This document shows, one piece after another, positions 51,186 to 60,318 of a DNA stretch of 64,000 nucleotides (position 1 is its first letter; each line of letters begins with the position of its first letter). Source of the stretch: Pseudomonas citrullilanati (GTDB taxonomy: Bacteria; Pseudomonadota; Gammaproteobacteria; Pseudomonadales; Pseudomonadaceae); NCBI RefSeq assembly GCF_030580855.1, contig NZ_JAUQOP010000025.1:23538-87537 (forward strand), read 5' to 3'. The notes under the pieces were generated by a model that worked only from the letters and a program-made list of their open reading frames with translations, ran no database searches and was not told the DNA's origin. The position numbers were made by a program, and so were the translations under genes.

Positions 51186-51530
51186 ATGAAGTACCTATGC
51201 CTGGTCTACAGCAACGAACACACGCTGCACAACGCCCCTGACAGCCCGGAGGATGCCGAGTGCATGGCCTACGCCGAGTCGATCCAGGGCAGCGGGCGGA
51301 TGATTGCCGCCGAGGCCCTGGAGTCGGTGCAGACCGCAACCACGGTGCGCATGCGCGGCGGCAAGCTGTCGATCACCGACGGTCCGTTCGCCGAGACCAA
51401 GGAGCAACTGGCGGGCTTCTACCTGATCGATGCGAAGGACCTGAACGAGGCCATCCAGGTCGCCGGCCACATTCCGGCGGCCCGGGTCGGCTGCGTCGAA
51501 GTGCGACCGGTGCGGCAACTGAACCCCTGA
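51186..51530 (+). CDS. YCII-related (DGPF-domain) protein
   Basis: 114 residues from ATG 51186. The defining motif is SITDGPFAETKEQLAGFYLI near 60-79 (DGPF). Proteins of this kind accompany ECF42 sigma factors in many bacteria and are their usual targets; the biochemical role is unknown. Here it lies two genes upstream of an ECF42-type sigma, in line with that pattern. Confidence 0.9.
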   Translation: MKYLCLVYSNEHTLHNAPDSPEDAECMAYAESIQGSGRMIAAEALESVQTATTVRMRGGKLSITDGPFAETKEQLAGFYLIDAKDLNEAIQVAGHIPAARVGCVEVRPVRQLNP

Positions 51531-51557
51531 ACAACAATCACAAACAGGATTTCATCC

Positions 51558-52034
51558 ATGAACCTCACGCCAACCCCTCACGCGTTATCCATCAGTCGAC
51601 TGATCGACGCCCCCCGCCAGAAGATTTTCCGTGCCTGGACCGAACCGGCCTTGCTGGTGCAGTGGTGGGGCCCCCATGGCATGACGACGCCGGAGTGCGA
51701 AATGGACCTGTGGGTCGGCGGCCAGTTTCGCACCTTGATGCGCGCGCCGGACGGCAGCGAGTACCCGACCCAGGGCGTGTTCCTGGACATCGTCGCACCC
51801 CGGCGGCTGGTGTTCACCGATGCGTTCTTGCCCGGCTGGATACCTTCGGGCAAAGCCTTCATGACCGCCGAAGTGGTGCTGGAGGAGGTCGGTGACCGGA
51901 CCCGCTACACCGCTCGGGCATTGCATTGGAGCGAGGAGGATCGCCAGGCCCACGAGGCGATGGGCTTCCACGACGGCTGGGGCCAGAGCCTGGACCGCCT
52001 GGAAACCCTGGTCACCCAAGGCATGCCCGACTGA
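51558..52034 (+). CDS. SRPBCC/AHSA1-family protein
   Basis: 158 residues with the START-like pattern ISRLIDAPRQKIFRAWTEPALLVQWWGP near the N-terminus, GGQFRTLMRAPDGSEYPTQG in the middle and MGFHDGWGQSLDRLETLV at the end, as in AHSA1/CalC-like proteins. It may bind a hydrophobic ligand. Its stop overlaps the start of the sigma gene by one base, so it is translationally coupled. Confidence 0.9.
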   Translation: MNLTPTPHALSISRLIDAPRQKIFRAWTEPALLVQWWGPHGMTTPECEMDLWVGGQFRTLMRAPDGSEYPTQGVFLDIVAPRRLVFTDAFLPGWIPSGKAFMTAEVVLEEVGDRTRYTARALHWSEEDRQAHEAMGFHDGWGQSLDRLETLVTQGMPD

Positions 52035-53272
52035 TGCCGGGCGAGGCGGTCCAGGCTCGGGTCGAGCAGGTGTATCGGCAAGACTCGCGGCGCATCCTCG
52101 CCACGCTGATTCGCTTGCTGGGGGATTTCGACCTGGCGGAGGAGGCCTTGCACGAAGCCTTTTTCATCGCCGTCGAACGCTGGCAGCGCGACGGGGTGCC
52201 GGACAACCCGCGTGCCTGGCTGGTGTCGGCCGGGCGTTTCAAGGCCATCGACAGCTTGCGCCGGCGGGCGCGCTTCGCCGCGTCCAGGCCGATGCTGATC
52301 GCCCAGCTGGAGTCCCTGGAGCAGGCCGACTGGAGTGATGAAGACGTGGAAGACGATCGCCTGCGGCTGATTTTCACCTGCTGCCATCCCGCGCTGGCCG
52401 CCGATGCCCAAGTGCCGTTGACGTTGCGTGAGGTCTGCGACCTGACCACCGAGGAAATCGCCCGGGCGTTCCTTGCCGCCCCGGCGGCCATTGCCCAGCG
52501 CATCGTGCGGGCCAAGGCGAAGATCCGTGACGCGAAAATTCCCTATCAGGTGCCGTCCCGCGCGGAACTGCCCGAGCGCCTGGACAGTGTGCTGCGGGTG
52601 ATTTACCTGGTGTTCAACGAGGGCTACTCCGCCTCGATCGGCGCCGAGCTGACCCGCGAAGACCTGACCCGCGAAGCCATCCGGCTCGGCCGCCTGCTCC
52701 TGGAGTTGTTGCCCGAAGCCGAGGTCATGGGCTTGTTGGCGTTGATGCTGCTGCACGAATCCCGGCGCCCGGCGCGCACGTCGTCGACGGGCGAGCTGGT
52801 CCTGCTGGATGAGCAGGATCGATCCGCGTGGGATGCCGGGCTGATTGCCGAAGGCTGTGCCTTGGTGGAAGCGGCGCTGGGCACCCGACGGTTCGGACCG
52901 TATTGCCTGCAAGCGGCGATCGCGGCGGTGCACGCCGAAGCACCGACGGCCGAGGACACCGACTGGCCGCAAATCGTCGGGCTCTACGACGTGCTGCTGC
53001 GCGCCGTGCCGTCCCCGGTGATCGAACTCAACCGCGCCGCCGCCTTGGCCAAGCGTGACGGACCGGAAGCAGGCTTGCGCCTGGTCGAGGCGATCCTGGG
53101 GCGCGGGGTGTTGCTCGACTATCACCTGGCCTACTCGGCGCAGGCAGAATTCTGTCGCCAACTGGGACGATTGGACGAGGCGAGGGCGGCGTATCGACGC
53201 GCGCTTGAGTTGACGCAGCAACTGCCGGAACGACGGTTCATTGAAGCCAGGCTCTCCGGGTTGCAGCACTGA
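52034..53272 (+). CDS. ECF42-type RNA polymerase sigma factor with TPR-like C-terminal extension
   Basis: 412 residues, twice the length of a normal ECF sigma. Sigma region 2 (LGDFDLAEEALHEAFFIAVERW) and region 4 (DAQVPLTLREVCDLTTEEIARAFL) are followed by a long helical extension (DUF6596-like), seen as EGYSASIGAELTREDL and the helical pairs PSPVIELNRAAALAKRDGPEAG and YHLAYSAQAEFCRQLGRLDEA. No anti-sigma gene is present; in ECF42 the extension controls activity. The operon and promoter layout imply self-activation. Confidence 0.92.
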   Translation: MPGEAVQARVEQVYRQDSRRILATLIRLLGDFDLAEEALHEAFFIAVERWQRDGVPDNPRAWLVSAGRFKAIDSLRRRARFAASRPMLIAQLESLEQADWSDEDVEDDRLRLIFTCCHPALAADAQVPLTLREVCDLTTEEIARAFLAAPAAIAQRIVRAKAKIRDAKIPYQVPSRAELPERLDSVLRVIYLVFNEGYSASIGAELTREDLTREAIRLGRLLLELLPEAEVMGLLALMLLHESRRPARTSSTGELVLLDEQDRSAWDAGLIAEGCALVEAALGTRRFGPYCLQAAIAAVHAEAPTAEDTDWPQIVGLYDVLLRAVPSPVIELNRAAALAKRDGPEAGLRLVEAILGRGVLLDYHLAYSAQAEFCRQLGRLDEARAAYRRALELTQQLPERRFIEARLSGLQH

Positions 53273-53291
53273 ACGACAGTGAGGCCCCTTT

Positions 53292-53378
53292 GTGGGAGCG
53301 AGCTTGCTCGCGATAGCGGAAGAGCGGACACATCGATGTCGACTGACAAGCCCCCATCGCGAGCAAGCTCGCTCCCAC
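53292..53378. repeat. REP pair (first of two after the sigma gene)
   Basis: Inverted GTGGGAGCGAGCTTGCTCGCG copies at each end of an 87-bp unit. Confidence 0.9.
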
Positions 53379-53425
53379 AAGGGAATTGATGACTGATCGC
53401 GCACTTTCGAACCCCGCAAACCACT

Positions 53426-53513
53426 GTGGGAGCGAGCTTGCTCGCGATAGCGGTGGACCAGCCGACATCAATGTCGACTGATAGACCCCTATCGCGAGCA
53501 AGCCCGCTCCCAC
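53426..53513. repeat. REP pair (second after the sigma gene)
   Basis: A second unit of the same structure; its spacer partly matches the first (both contain ACATC.ATGTCGACTGA), so the two are likely a tandem duplication 134 bp apart, the same period as the array at 62316. Confidence 0.88.
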
Positions 53514-53563
53514 AGGTTTTGTGGCTTGGCTGGCTGTGTTAACCCTCAGCCAGCCAATGTCGA

Positions 53564-54907
53564 TCAGAACTCGTGATCGGCGTTGTCCGGGTTCAGGTCG
53601 CTGATACCCAGTTTGCCAGCCGCTTGTTCGATCGAGCCGGTCTGCTTGACCAGTGCGGCGATGGCGTCGCGTACGATCTGGTTGCCGGCGGTGTTGCCGG
53701 CGGCGATCAGTTGGTCGTAGTGCTCACCCTTGTTGGCGTGGTCGACCATGACCTGGATCTTGGCTTCGGTGTCGGCCAGGTCGGCCTTCAGGGCGGTGTC
53801 CGCCGCCGGGTCGGCCTTGGCGACCAGGGACGACAGGCTGGCACCGGTCATCTTGGTGCCGTCGACGCGGGTGTACTCGCCCAGGTACACGTTACGCACG
53901 CCCTTGGCGTCGTAGAAGTGCGAGTTGTGGGTGTTGTCGCTGAAGCAATCCTGCTCGTCTTCTGGCGAGTTGGCCTCCAGGGACACCTTCATGCGCTCGC
54001 CCGCCAGTTCACCCAGGGACAGGCTGCCCATGCCGAACAGCATCTTGCGCAGGCCGCTTTCAGCCGGTTCCGATTCCAGGGTGGCGCGGTAGTTGTCGGC
54101 CACGTTCGGTTTCCAGTTGCCGACCATCTCGTCCAGGTCGTTGACCAGCAGTTGGGTCACGGCCTTGAGGTAGGCGCGACGACGGTCGTTGTGGCCACCG
54201 GTGGCGCCGGCGCCTTGCAGGTAGTCGGAGGCCGGGCGGTTGCCGGCACCCGGACCGGTGCCGTTGAGGTCCTGGCCCCACAGCAGGAATTCGATGGCGT
54301 GGTAGCCGGTGGCGACGTTGGCCTCGGAACCGCCCAGCTCGTTCAGGCTGGCGAGTTTTTCCGGGGTGATGTCCTTGACGTCGACCTTGTCCTCACCCAC
54401 CTGGACTTCAGTGTTGGCGATGATGTTGGCGGTGGCGCCCGGGTTGCCCAGGGCATGTTCGTAGGATTTGTCGACGTAGTCGATCAGGCCTTCATCCAGG
54501 GGCCAGGCGTTCACCTGGCCCTCCCAGTCGTCGATGATGGTATTGCCGAAACGGAACACTTCGCTCTGCAGGTAAGGCACGCGTGCGGCGACCCAGGCAG
54601 CGCGGGCGGCGCCCAGGGTCTCGGCGTTCGGCTTGGCCAGGAACGCGTCGACGGCGGTTTGCAGGGTTTTCGCCGTGGATTGCGCATCGCTGTAGACGGC
54701 ATAGACGATGTCGGCGTAGTGCGCGACAACGGCCTTGGCGGCGGCTTCGTCGACTTTGCCGCTGGCAGCCGGGGCGACCGGTGCCGCAGTGCTGGCGGCA
54801 GGCGTTGGCGCTTGCGGCGCGGCGGCCTTGTCTTTGCCTTCGCCGCAACCGGCGAGGGAAATAGCGATGGCCAGCAGACTGGCGGTAGCCAGAGGCATAC
54901 GAATCAT
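53564..54907 (-). CDS. icmP: Imelysin-family lipoprotein (IcmP-like, M75)
   Basis: 447 residues from ATG 54907. A lipobox LAGC at 18-21 (MIRMPLATASLLAIAISLAGC trimmed) makes it an outer-membrane or periplasmic lipoprotein. The imelysin signature GxHxxE is present as GYHAIEFLLWGQDL near 206-219. In P. aeruginosa the orthologous neighbour of bifA is icmP (insulin-cleaving protease); family members are often iron-regulated and act in metal uptake. The Fur-like palindrome upstream supports iron control. The protease activity is doubtful in general for this family. Confidence 0.85.
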   Translation of the reverse strand: MIRMPLATASLLAIAISLAGCGEGKDKAAAPQAPTPAASTAAPVAPAASGKVDEAAAKAVVAHYADIVYAVYSDAQSTAKTLQTAVDAFLAKPNAETLGAARAAWVAARVPYLQSEVFRFGNTIIDDWEGQVNAWPLDEGLIDYVDKSYEHALGNPGATANIIANTEVQVGEDKVDVKDITPEKLASLNELGGSEANVATGYHAIEFLLWGQDLNGTGPGAGNRPASDYLQGAGATGGHNDRRRAYLKAVTQLLVNDLDEMVGNWKPNVADNYRATLESEPAESGLRKMLFGMGSLSLGELAGERMKVSLEANSPEDEQDCFSDNTHNSHFYDAKGVRNVYLGEYTRVDGTKMTGASLSSLVAKADPAADTALKADLADTEAKIQVMVDHANKGEHYDQLIAAGNTAGNQIVRDAIAALVKQTGSIEQAAGKLGISDLNPDNADHEF

Positions 54908-54969
54908 GGCGAACATCCTGCTTCGGAAATGGATGGGACAGGCGCGAGGGTGCGCAAAAGCTGCGACAT

Positions 54970-54988
54970 AATGCGAAAGATTTGCATT
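54970..54988. promoter_or_regulatory. Fur-like operator upstream of the imelysin gene
   Basis: AATGCGAAAGATTTGCATT; the flanking ACATAATGC / GCATTATGT arms (54966-54992) form a perfect 9-bp inverted repeat around a 9-bp spacer. It lies 63 bp upstream of the icmP start codon and resembles Pseudomonas Fur boxes of the AATGCGAAT type. Confidence 0.5.
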
Positions 54989-55113
54989 ATGTGTAAAGGG
55001 TTGCGGCTGTAAATATTTCTTATTTAATCAACGCGGATGCAGACTTCGACTGCCCTTACAGAGCAGTCTCGATCCGTTGTAGGAAATGTTGAAGGCAGCG
55101 AGGGGGGAAGTCG

Positions 55114-57165
55114 TCAGAGGATGGAGGCCTTGCTGCGCTCCGCCTGCTTCAAGTAAGCGCCCAGTTCCCGCGCCGGCAGGGGCTTGCTGTAGTAGTAGCC
55201 CTGACCTTCGTGGCAGCCCTCGGCGATGATGTAGGCTTCCTGCTCGACCGTCTCGACGCCTTCGGCGATGACTTGCATCCCCAGGCTTTTGCCGAGCTGG
55301 ATGATCGCCCGGACGATGGTCGCGTCGTCCTCGTCTTCGAGCAGGTCCTGGACGAAGCTCTTGTCGATCTTGATCTTGTCCAGCGGCAGGCTCTTGAGGT
55401 AGCTCAGGGACGAATAGCCCGTCCCGAAGTCGTCGATGGCGATCAGCGCGCCGGAGCGACGCAGGCTCAGCAGGTGCTGGGCCGCGGTGGTGATGTCTTC
55501 CATCAGGCCGGTCTCGGTGACCTCCAGCTCCAGGCTGCGAGGCGGCAGCCGGTACATCTGCAGGAGGTTGTTCACCACCCGTGGCAGCTCCGCATGGTGC
55601 AGTTGCACCGTCGACAGGTTGACCGCCATGCGCAGGTGGGTGAAACCCTGGTCGTGCCATTCGCGCAGCTGCCGGCAAGCCTGGTCCAGCACCCATTCGC
55701 CGATGGCGATGATGGTGCCGTTCTGTTCGGCCAGGGGAATGAACAGGTCCGGCGGCACCAGGCCGTGTTCGGGATGATGCCAGCGGATCAGCGCCTCGGT
55801 GCCCACCACCTGCAGGTCGCGGTAGCTGACTTGCGGCTGGTACACCAGGGTGAATTGCTCGCGGACCAGGGCTTCGCGCAGGTCTTTTTCCAGTTCGCGG
55901 CGCCGCCGCATCTCGCTGTCGACACTGGCGATGTAGAACTGGTAGCGATTGCGCGAACGGGTCTTGGCCAGGGTCATGGTCTGTTCGGCTTTCTGCAGCA
56001 GTTTCTCGGTGCTGTCGCCGTCTTCGGGAAAGAGGGTGATGCCGATGGTCGCCCGTAGCCGGATCCCGTGGTCGTCGAGGGCGAACGGCGCTTCCAGGTC
56101 GTCGAGGATGCTCTGGGCCAGCTCGGCGGCTTCGTAGGGTTGTTCGATGTCGGCCTGGACCAGGGCGAACTGGTCGCCCCCCAGTCGCGCCAGGGCGCCG
56201 AGACGGCCGCTGTGGGCCCGCAGCCGGTCGGCGAGGGCGAGCAGCAACTGGTCGCCGGTCTGGTAGCTGAACTGCTCGTTGATGCCCTTGAAGTCATCCA
56301 GCCCGACGCACAGCACCGCCACCCGACGTTGCAGGCGGCCGGCGTCCACCAGGATCTTGTCCAGTTGCTGTTGCAATTGCTGGCGATTGGGCAGGCCGGT
56401 GAGGAAATCGTACTGGGCCATGCGCAGCAGGCTGTTTTCCGCTTCGTGGCGCAGGTGCGTGTTGCGCTCGATGGATTCGAGCAACTGGTTGGCGGTGTTG
56501 ATCCACAGCCCCAGTTCGTTCTGTTCGTGACCGCGCAGTTGCGGGATCTTGTGGGCGCTGGGGCGATCGGGGTTGATTTCGGTCAGGTGCTCGATGATCC
56601 GCGACAACGGCTTGGTCAGCAGCCAGTGATAGACCAGGTACAGCACCAGGCCCATGGCCAGGGCCCGCAGCATGCCGGAAATGAAGATGATCACCGAGCT
56701 GACGATGAAGCTCTCGCCGTAGGTGGCGGTGTCGAGGGTGATGCTCAGGTCGCCGTAGTACTCGCTGTACGGCCCGCGTCCTACCAGCTGGGTGGTGAAG
56801 GTGCGTTCCTTGCCCAGGATCAGGTCGGTCAGCCAGCGGCTCTCGGAGGCCTGCAAGGCGCGGCTCTTTTCGGCGAGCATGGTTTCGCGGGGGTGGCCGA
56901 TGGAGGCCATGCGCACGGCCTTGTCCTGGAACAGGCCTTCGATCACCTGCATGCCCATTTCCCGGTCCAGGCTGTAGACGGCCTGGGTCGAGGGATCGCG
57001 GAACATGTCGAGGATACGCTGGGCGTCGTTGGCAACCGCCTGGTTGGTTTTGTAGGCATCGAACACGATCTGGGCGCAGCTCAAGACCACACCAACGATC
57101 AATGCCGAGAGGAGCACGACCCGGAGCAACTTCACAGACAAGCTGTTCTTGAGTTCCAGCTTCAA
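55114..57165 (-). CDS. bifA: BifA, c-di-GMP phosphodiesterase with degenerate GGDEF domain
   Basis: 683 residues. Two membrane segments (about 11-33 and 153-178) flank a periplasmic sensor region, followed by a HAMP-like linker. The GGDEF motif is degenerate, ARLGGDQFAL at 327-336. The EAL domain is intact: GTEALIRWHHP near 455, VNLSTVQ, VTETGLMED, IDDFGTGYSSLSYL and AEGVET. It hydrolyses c-di-GMP and promotes motility over biofilm. Length, the GGDQF variant and the neighbours icmP and sodB match P. aeruginosa PA4367. Confidence 0.92.
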   Translation of the reverse strand: MKLELKNSLSVKLLRVVLLSALIVGVVLSCAQIVFDAYKTNQAVANDAQRILDMFRDPSTQAVYSLDREMGMQVIEGLFQDKAVRMASIGHPRETMLAEKSRALQASESRWLTDLILGKERTFTTQLVGRGPYSEYYGDLSITLDTATYGESFIVSSVIIFISGMLRALAMGLVLYLVYHWLLTKPLSRIIEHLTEINPDRPSAHKIPQLRGHEQNELGLWINTANQLLESIERNTHLRHEAENSLLRMAQYDFLTGLPNRQQLQQQLDKILVDAGRLQRRVAVLCVGLDDFKGINEQFSYQTGDQLLLALADRLRAHSGRLGALARLGGDQFALVQADIEQPYEAAELAQSILDDLEAPFALDDHGIRLRATIGITLFPEDGDSTEKLLQKAEQTMTLAKTRSRNRYQFYIASVDSEMRRRRELEKDLREALVREQFTLVYQPQVSYRDLQVVGTEALIRWHHPEHGLVPPDLFIPLAEQNGTIIAIGEWVLDQACRQLREWHDQGFTHLRMAVNLSTVQLHHAELPRVVNNLLQMYRLPPRSLELEVTETGLMEDITTAAQHLLSLRRSGALIAIDDFGTGYSSLSYLKSLPLDKIKIDKSFVQDLLEDEDDATIVRAIIQLGKSLGMQVIAEGVETVEQEAYIIAEGCHEGQGYYYSKPLPARELGAYLKQAERSKASIL

Positions 57166-57413
57166 AGAGTGGTTCCTTGTTTCGTGCGAGTAGCGTCAAG
57201 TTGCCATGAGTATTGGCAATCCTGTGATGTCAGTCAAAGGGACAATCAAACACTACGGTTTTCGCCGGTAAACGTGGCCGATGGAAGGTTCTTTCAGAGT
57301 GATTGCTCTACGGTCATTGTGTCGGTTGGAAGGGGCCGCACTTGAGGCCTTTCGGGAATTTTTATTGGTTTCAGGACGCACGGTGGCCTGGCGCCCAGAG
57401 GGTTGGCGCAGGC

Positions 57414-57439
57414 AAAAAAAACCCGGCAAGTGCCGGGTT
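57414..57439 (-). terminator. Terminator after sodB
   Basis: On the minus strand AACCCGGCA / TGCCGGGTT with a 2-nt CT loop and a run of eight T. It separates sodB from bifA. Confidence 0.9.
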
Positions 57440-57458
57440 CCTTTGTCTGGCGACGGGC

Positions 57459-58055
57459 TCAGGCGGTGAAGGTCTTGCCTTCGAACTGCTCGGCCACGAA
57501 TTTCCAGTTGACCAGGTTCCAGAACGCTTCGACGTATTTCGGACGAACGTTGCGGTAGTCGATGTAGTAGGCGTGTTCCCAGACGTCGCAGGTCAGCAGC
57601 GGGGTGTCGCCGCTGGTCAGCGGGTTGCCGGCGCCGATGGTGCTGGCCAGGGCCAGGGAGCCGTCGGCCTTTTTCACCAGCCAGCCCCAGCCGGAGCCGA
57701 AGGTGCCGATGGAAGTCTTGCTGAACTCTTCCTTGAACTTGTCGAACGAACCGAAGGCCTTGTTGATGGCCTCGGCCAGCGCGCCGGTCGGTTCGCCGCC
57801 GGCGTTTGGCGCCAGACAGTTCCAGTAGAAGGTGTGGTTCCAGACCTGAGCGGCGTTGTTGAAGATACCGCCCGAGGAAGTCTTGACGATTTCCTCCAGG
57901 GTCTTGCCTTCGAACTCGGTGCCAGGTACCAGGTTGTTCAGGTTCACGACATAGGTGTTGTGGTGCTTGTCGTGGTGGTATTCGAGCGTTTCTTTGGAGA
58001 TGTGCGGCTGCAGTGCATCGTGTGGGTAGGGCAGCGGCGGCAATTCGAAAGCCAT
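57459..58055 (-). CDS. sodB: Iron superoxide dismutase
   Basis: 198 residues from ATG 58055 (AGGAGA 7 bp upstream; a longer reading has no ribosome-binding site). Metal ligands are in YHHDKHHNTYV near 26-36, WNHTFYWNCL near 71, and DVWEHAYYIDYRNVRPKYV near 157-175. Gln/Gly features (GTFGSGWGWLV) fit the Fe type. It removes superoxide in the cytoplasm. The position beside bifA is as in P. aeruginosa. Confidence 0.96.
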   Translation of the reverse strand: MAFELPPLPYPHDALQPHISKETLEYHHDKHHNTYVVNLNNLVPGTEFEGKTLEEIVKTSSGGIFNNAAQVWNHTFYWNCLAPNAGGEPTGALAEAINKAFGSFDKFKEEFSKTSIGTFGSGWGWLVKKADGSLALASTIGAGNPLTSGDTPLLTCDVWEHAYYIDYRNVRPKYVEAFWNLVNWKFVAEQFEGKTFTA

Positions 58056-58230
58056 GGTGATTCTCCTAATCAGGTCAGTTGCGGTGAGCGCAAGGCCGAT
58101 CACGGGCGGCCCGACTTGCGCCGGGGAGTTTGTACTCTTTGCGGCGCAGGAGTCGGATCATAGCACCGGGGGTGCGGCATAACCACGCAACAACTGTGTG
58201 GGATAGAGGTTCCAGAGCGGTTTGGAATAT

Positions 58231-58842
58231 TCAGCCGCTGACGATCAATTGCCCGGCCACGGTGAACATCATCGTCGCGACCAGCAGGTCGAGGATTCGC
58301 CAGGTCGCCGGGCGCGCCAGCCACGGGGCCAGCCACGCGGCACCGAAGGCGAGGGTCAGGAACCACAGCAGCGAAGCACTCGCCGCCCCGACCACATAGG
58401 CGCCGGGCACGCTCTGCTGGGCACCGAGGGAACCGATCAGCAACACGGTGTCGAGGTACACGTGGGGGTTGAGCAGCGTCACCGCCAGCGCGCTGAGCAG
58501 CACCGCCCGCAGGGACCGCACGGCCTGGTTCTGGCCCTGCTGCAGGCTCTGTTTCGAACAGGCCCGGCGCAACGCCTGGCTGCCATACCACAGCAGGAAT
58601 GCGGCACCGCCCCAGCGGGCGATCGACAGCAGCAGCGGGCTCTGGGCCAGCAGCGTCGCCAGGCCGAAGACGCCCGCCGCGACCAGCAGCGCATCACAAG
58701 TGATGCACAGGGCGGCCACCGGCAAGTGATGCTCGCGGCGCAGGCTCTGGGCCAGGACGAACGCGTTCTGGGCGCCGATGGCCATGATCAGCCCGAGGGC
58801 CATCAGCAGCCCGTTCATATAGCTCTGCCACATGGTCGTCAC
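58231..58842 (-). CDS. argO: ArgO-like arginine/lysine exporter (LysE family)
   Basis: 203 residues with six membrane segments, beginning MNGLLMALGLIMAIGAQNAF; the LysE/ArgO signature GAQNAFVLAQSLRREH follows and the loop NPHVYLDTVLLIGS carries the conserved NPH. It exports basic amino acids. It overlaps the ACT-domain gene by 4 bp, and argP lies divergent beyond that gene; ArgP activates argO in enterobacteria, so the same logic is likely here. Confidence 0.9.
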   Translation of the reverse strand: MTTMWQSYMNGLLMALGLIMAIGAQNAFVLAQSLRREHHLPVAALCITCDALLVAAGVFGLATLLAQSPLLLSIARWGGAAFLLWYGSQALRRACSKQSLQQGQNQAVRSLRAVLLSALAVTLLNPHVYLDTVLLIGSLGAQQSVPGAYVVGAASASLLWFLTLAFGAAWLAPWLARPATWRILDLLVATMMFTVAGQLIVSG

Positions 58843-59240
58843 TCCCCGTTCGCCGCCAGTCGTTCGAGCACCGCCATGGCTCGCCCGGCATCGTCACGCC
58901 CGACGAACAGATGGTCGTGGTAGTAGCCAGCGATGACGTTGCAACTGATCCCGGCATTGCCCAGCGCCGTGGCGAAGGCGGCGGTCAGGCCGACGGCCTG
59001 CAATGCCGAGTGCACGTTGAGGGTGATCCAGGCGGCGACGTAGTCGAAGCCCAGCCCGGCCTTCTGCGCCTGGGATCTTTCCAGGATGACGGTCAATCCT
59101 TCTCGTTCGAGAAAACTGCCGACGATGTCGATGCCAGCCGGCACCTGGCGGTCGGGCAGGCAGCAGAATACGTACTCGCCCTGGTTGAGCTGGGGGCTCA
59201 TGCTGCGGATCAGGGTGGTCAATGATGTTTCGCCAGGCAT
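58839..59240 (-). CDS. ACT-domain protein
   Basis: 133 residues from ATG 59240 with GGAG upstream. The double ACT-like pattern of COG3602 is seen in YVFCCLPDRQVPAGIDIVGSF and WITLNVHSALQAVGLTAAFA, with ISCNVIAGYYHDHLFVG. ACT domains bind amino acids. It is in one operon with argO, so an amino-acid-sensing role is likely; no effector domain is present. Confidence 0.88.
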   Translation of the reverse strand: MPGETSLTTLIRSMSPQLNQGEYVFCCLPDRQVPAGIDIVGSFLEREGLTVILERSQAQKAGLGFDYVAAWITLNVHSALQAVGLTAAFATALGNAGISCNVIAGYYHDHLFVGRDDAGRAMAVLERLAANGE

Positions 59241-59329
59241 GGCTCGCTCCTTCAAATGATGCTGGCCATTTTCCGGTGCCGCGCTGTATAAGAAAAACCA
59301 ATCCTGCTGATTGCTCATTAGGAAAACTG

Positions 59330-60229
59330 ATGTTCGACTACAAGTTGCTTTCCGCGTTGGCCGCCGTGGTCGAGCAGGCCGGCTTCGAGCGGGCTGCCCA
59401 GGTGCTGGGACTGTCGCAGTCGGCCATTTCCCAGCGGATCAAGTTGCTGGAAGCGCGGGTCGGGCAACCGGTCCTGGTGCGTGCGACGCCGCCGGCTCCC
59501 ACGGAGATCGGTCGCCGGCTGCTCAACCATGTGCAACAGGTGCGCTTGCTGGAACGTGACCTGCAAAGCCTGGTGCCGGCGTTGGACGAGGAAGGCCTGC
59601 CCGAGCGGCTGCGCATCGCCTTGAACGCCGACAGCCTGGCGACCTGGTGGGCGGTGGCCGTGAGTGATTTCTGCGCCGAACAGCACGTGCTGCTCGACCT
59701 GGTGGTGGAGGACCAGACCGTCGGGCTCAAGCGCATGCGCGCGGGCGAAGTGGCCGCCTGTGTCTGCGCCAGCGAACGTCCGGTGGCCGGTGCGCGTAGC
59801 GTCTTGCTGGGCGCCATGCGTTACCGCGCACTGGCCAGCCCGGCATTCATCGCCCGGCACTTCCCCGACGGCGTGCGCGCCGATCAACTGGCCCGCACGC
59901 CAGCCCTGGTGTTCGGCCCGGATGATTTCCTGCAGCACCGCTACCTCGCGTCCCTGGGCGTCGAGGGCGGTTTCGAACACCATTTGTGCCCGTCGTCCGA
60001 AGGCTTTATCCGCCTTGCCGAAGCCGGTCTCGGCTGGGGGCTGGTGCCCGAGTTGCAAATGCGCGAACAGCTGGCCCAGGGCACGCTGGTGGAGTTGCTG
60101 GCAGATAAACCGATCGATGTGCCGCTGTACTGGCATCATTGGCGCAATGGCGGACAGTTGCTCGGGATGTTGACCGACCAATTGATCCGTTCCTCTGGGC
60201 AGTGGCTGGTGCCTTGGGCGCCGCCATAG
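59330..60229 (+). CDS. argP: ArgP, LysR-family regulator
   Basis: 299 residues from ATG 59330. The N-terminal winged helix has LAAVVEQAGFERAAQVLGLSQ and SAISQRIKLLEARVGQPVL. The LysR effector domain follows, with IALNADSLATWWAVAV near 90 and EAGLGWGLVPELQMR near 230. ArgP (IciA) senses arginine/lysine and activates argO. It is divergent from the ACT-argO operon with 89 bp between, where its binding site should be. Confidence 0.93.
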   Translation: MFDYKLLSALAAVVEQAGFERAAQVLGLSQSAISQRIKLLEARVGQPVLVRATPPAPTEIGRRLLNHVQQVRLLERDLQSLVPALDEEGLPERLRIALNADSLATWWAVAVSDFCAEQHVLLDLVVEDQTVGLKRMRAGEVAACVCASERPVAGARSVLLGAMRYRALASPAFIARHFPDGVRADQLARTPALVFGPDDFLQHRYLASLGVEGGFEHHLCPSSEGFIRLAEAGLGWGLVPELQMREQLAQGTLVELLADKPIDVPLYWHHWRNGGQLLGMLTDQLIRSSGQWLVPWAPP

Positions 60230-60318
60230 GCGTCAAGCTGCAGGTCGCAAGCGACGCACAGATCAATTCGCAGGTTGTTGCAGCGTGAGGCTCGTAACCG
60301 CACTTCCAAGGAGCATGC

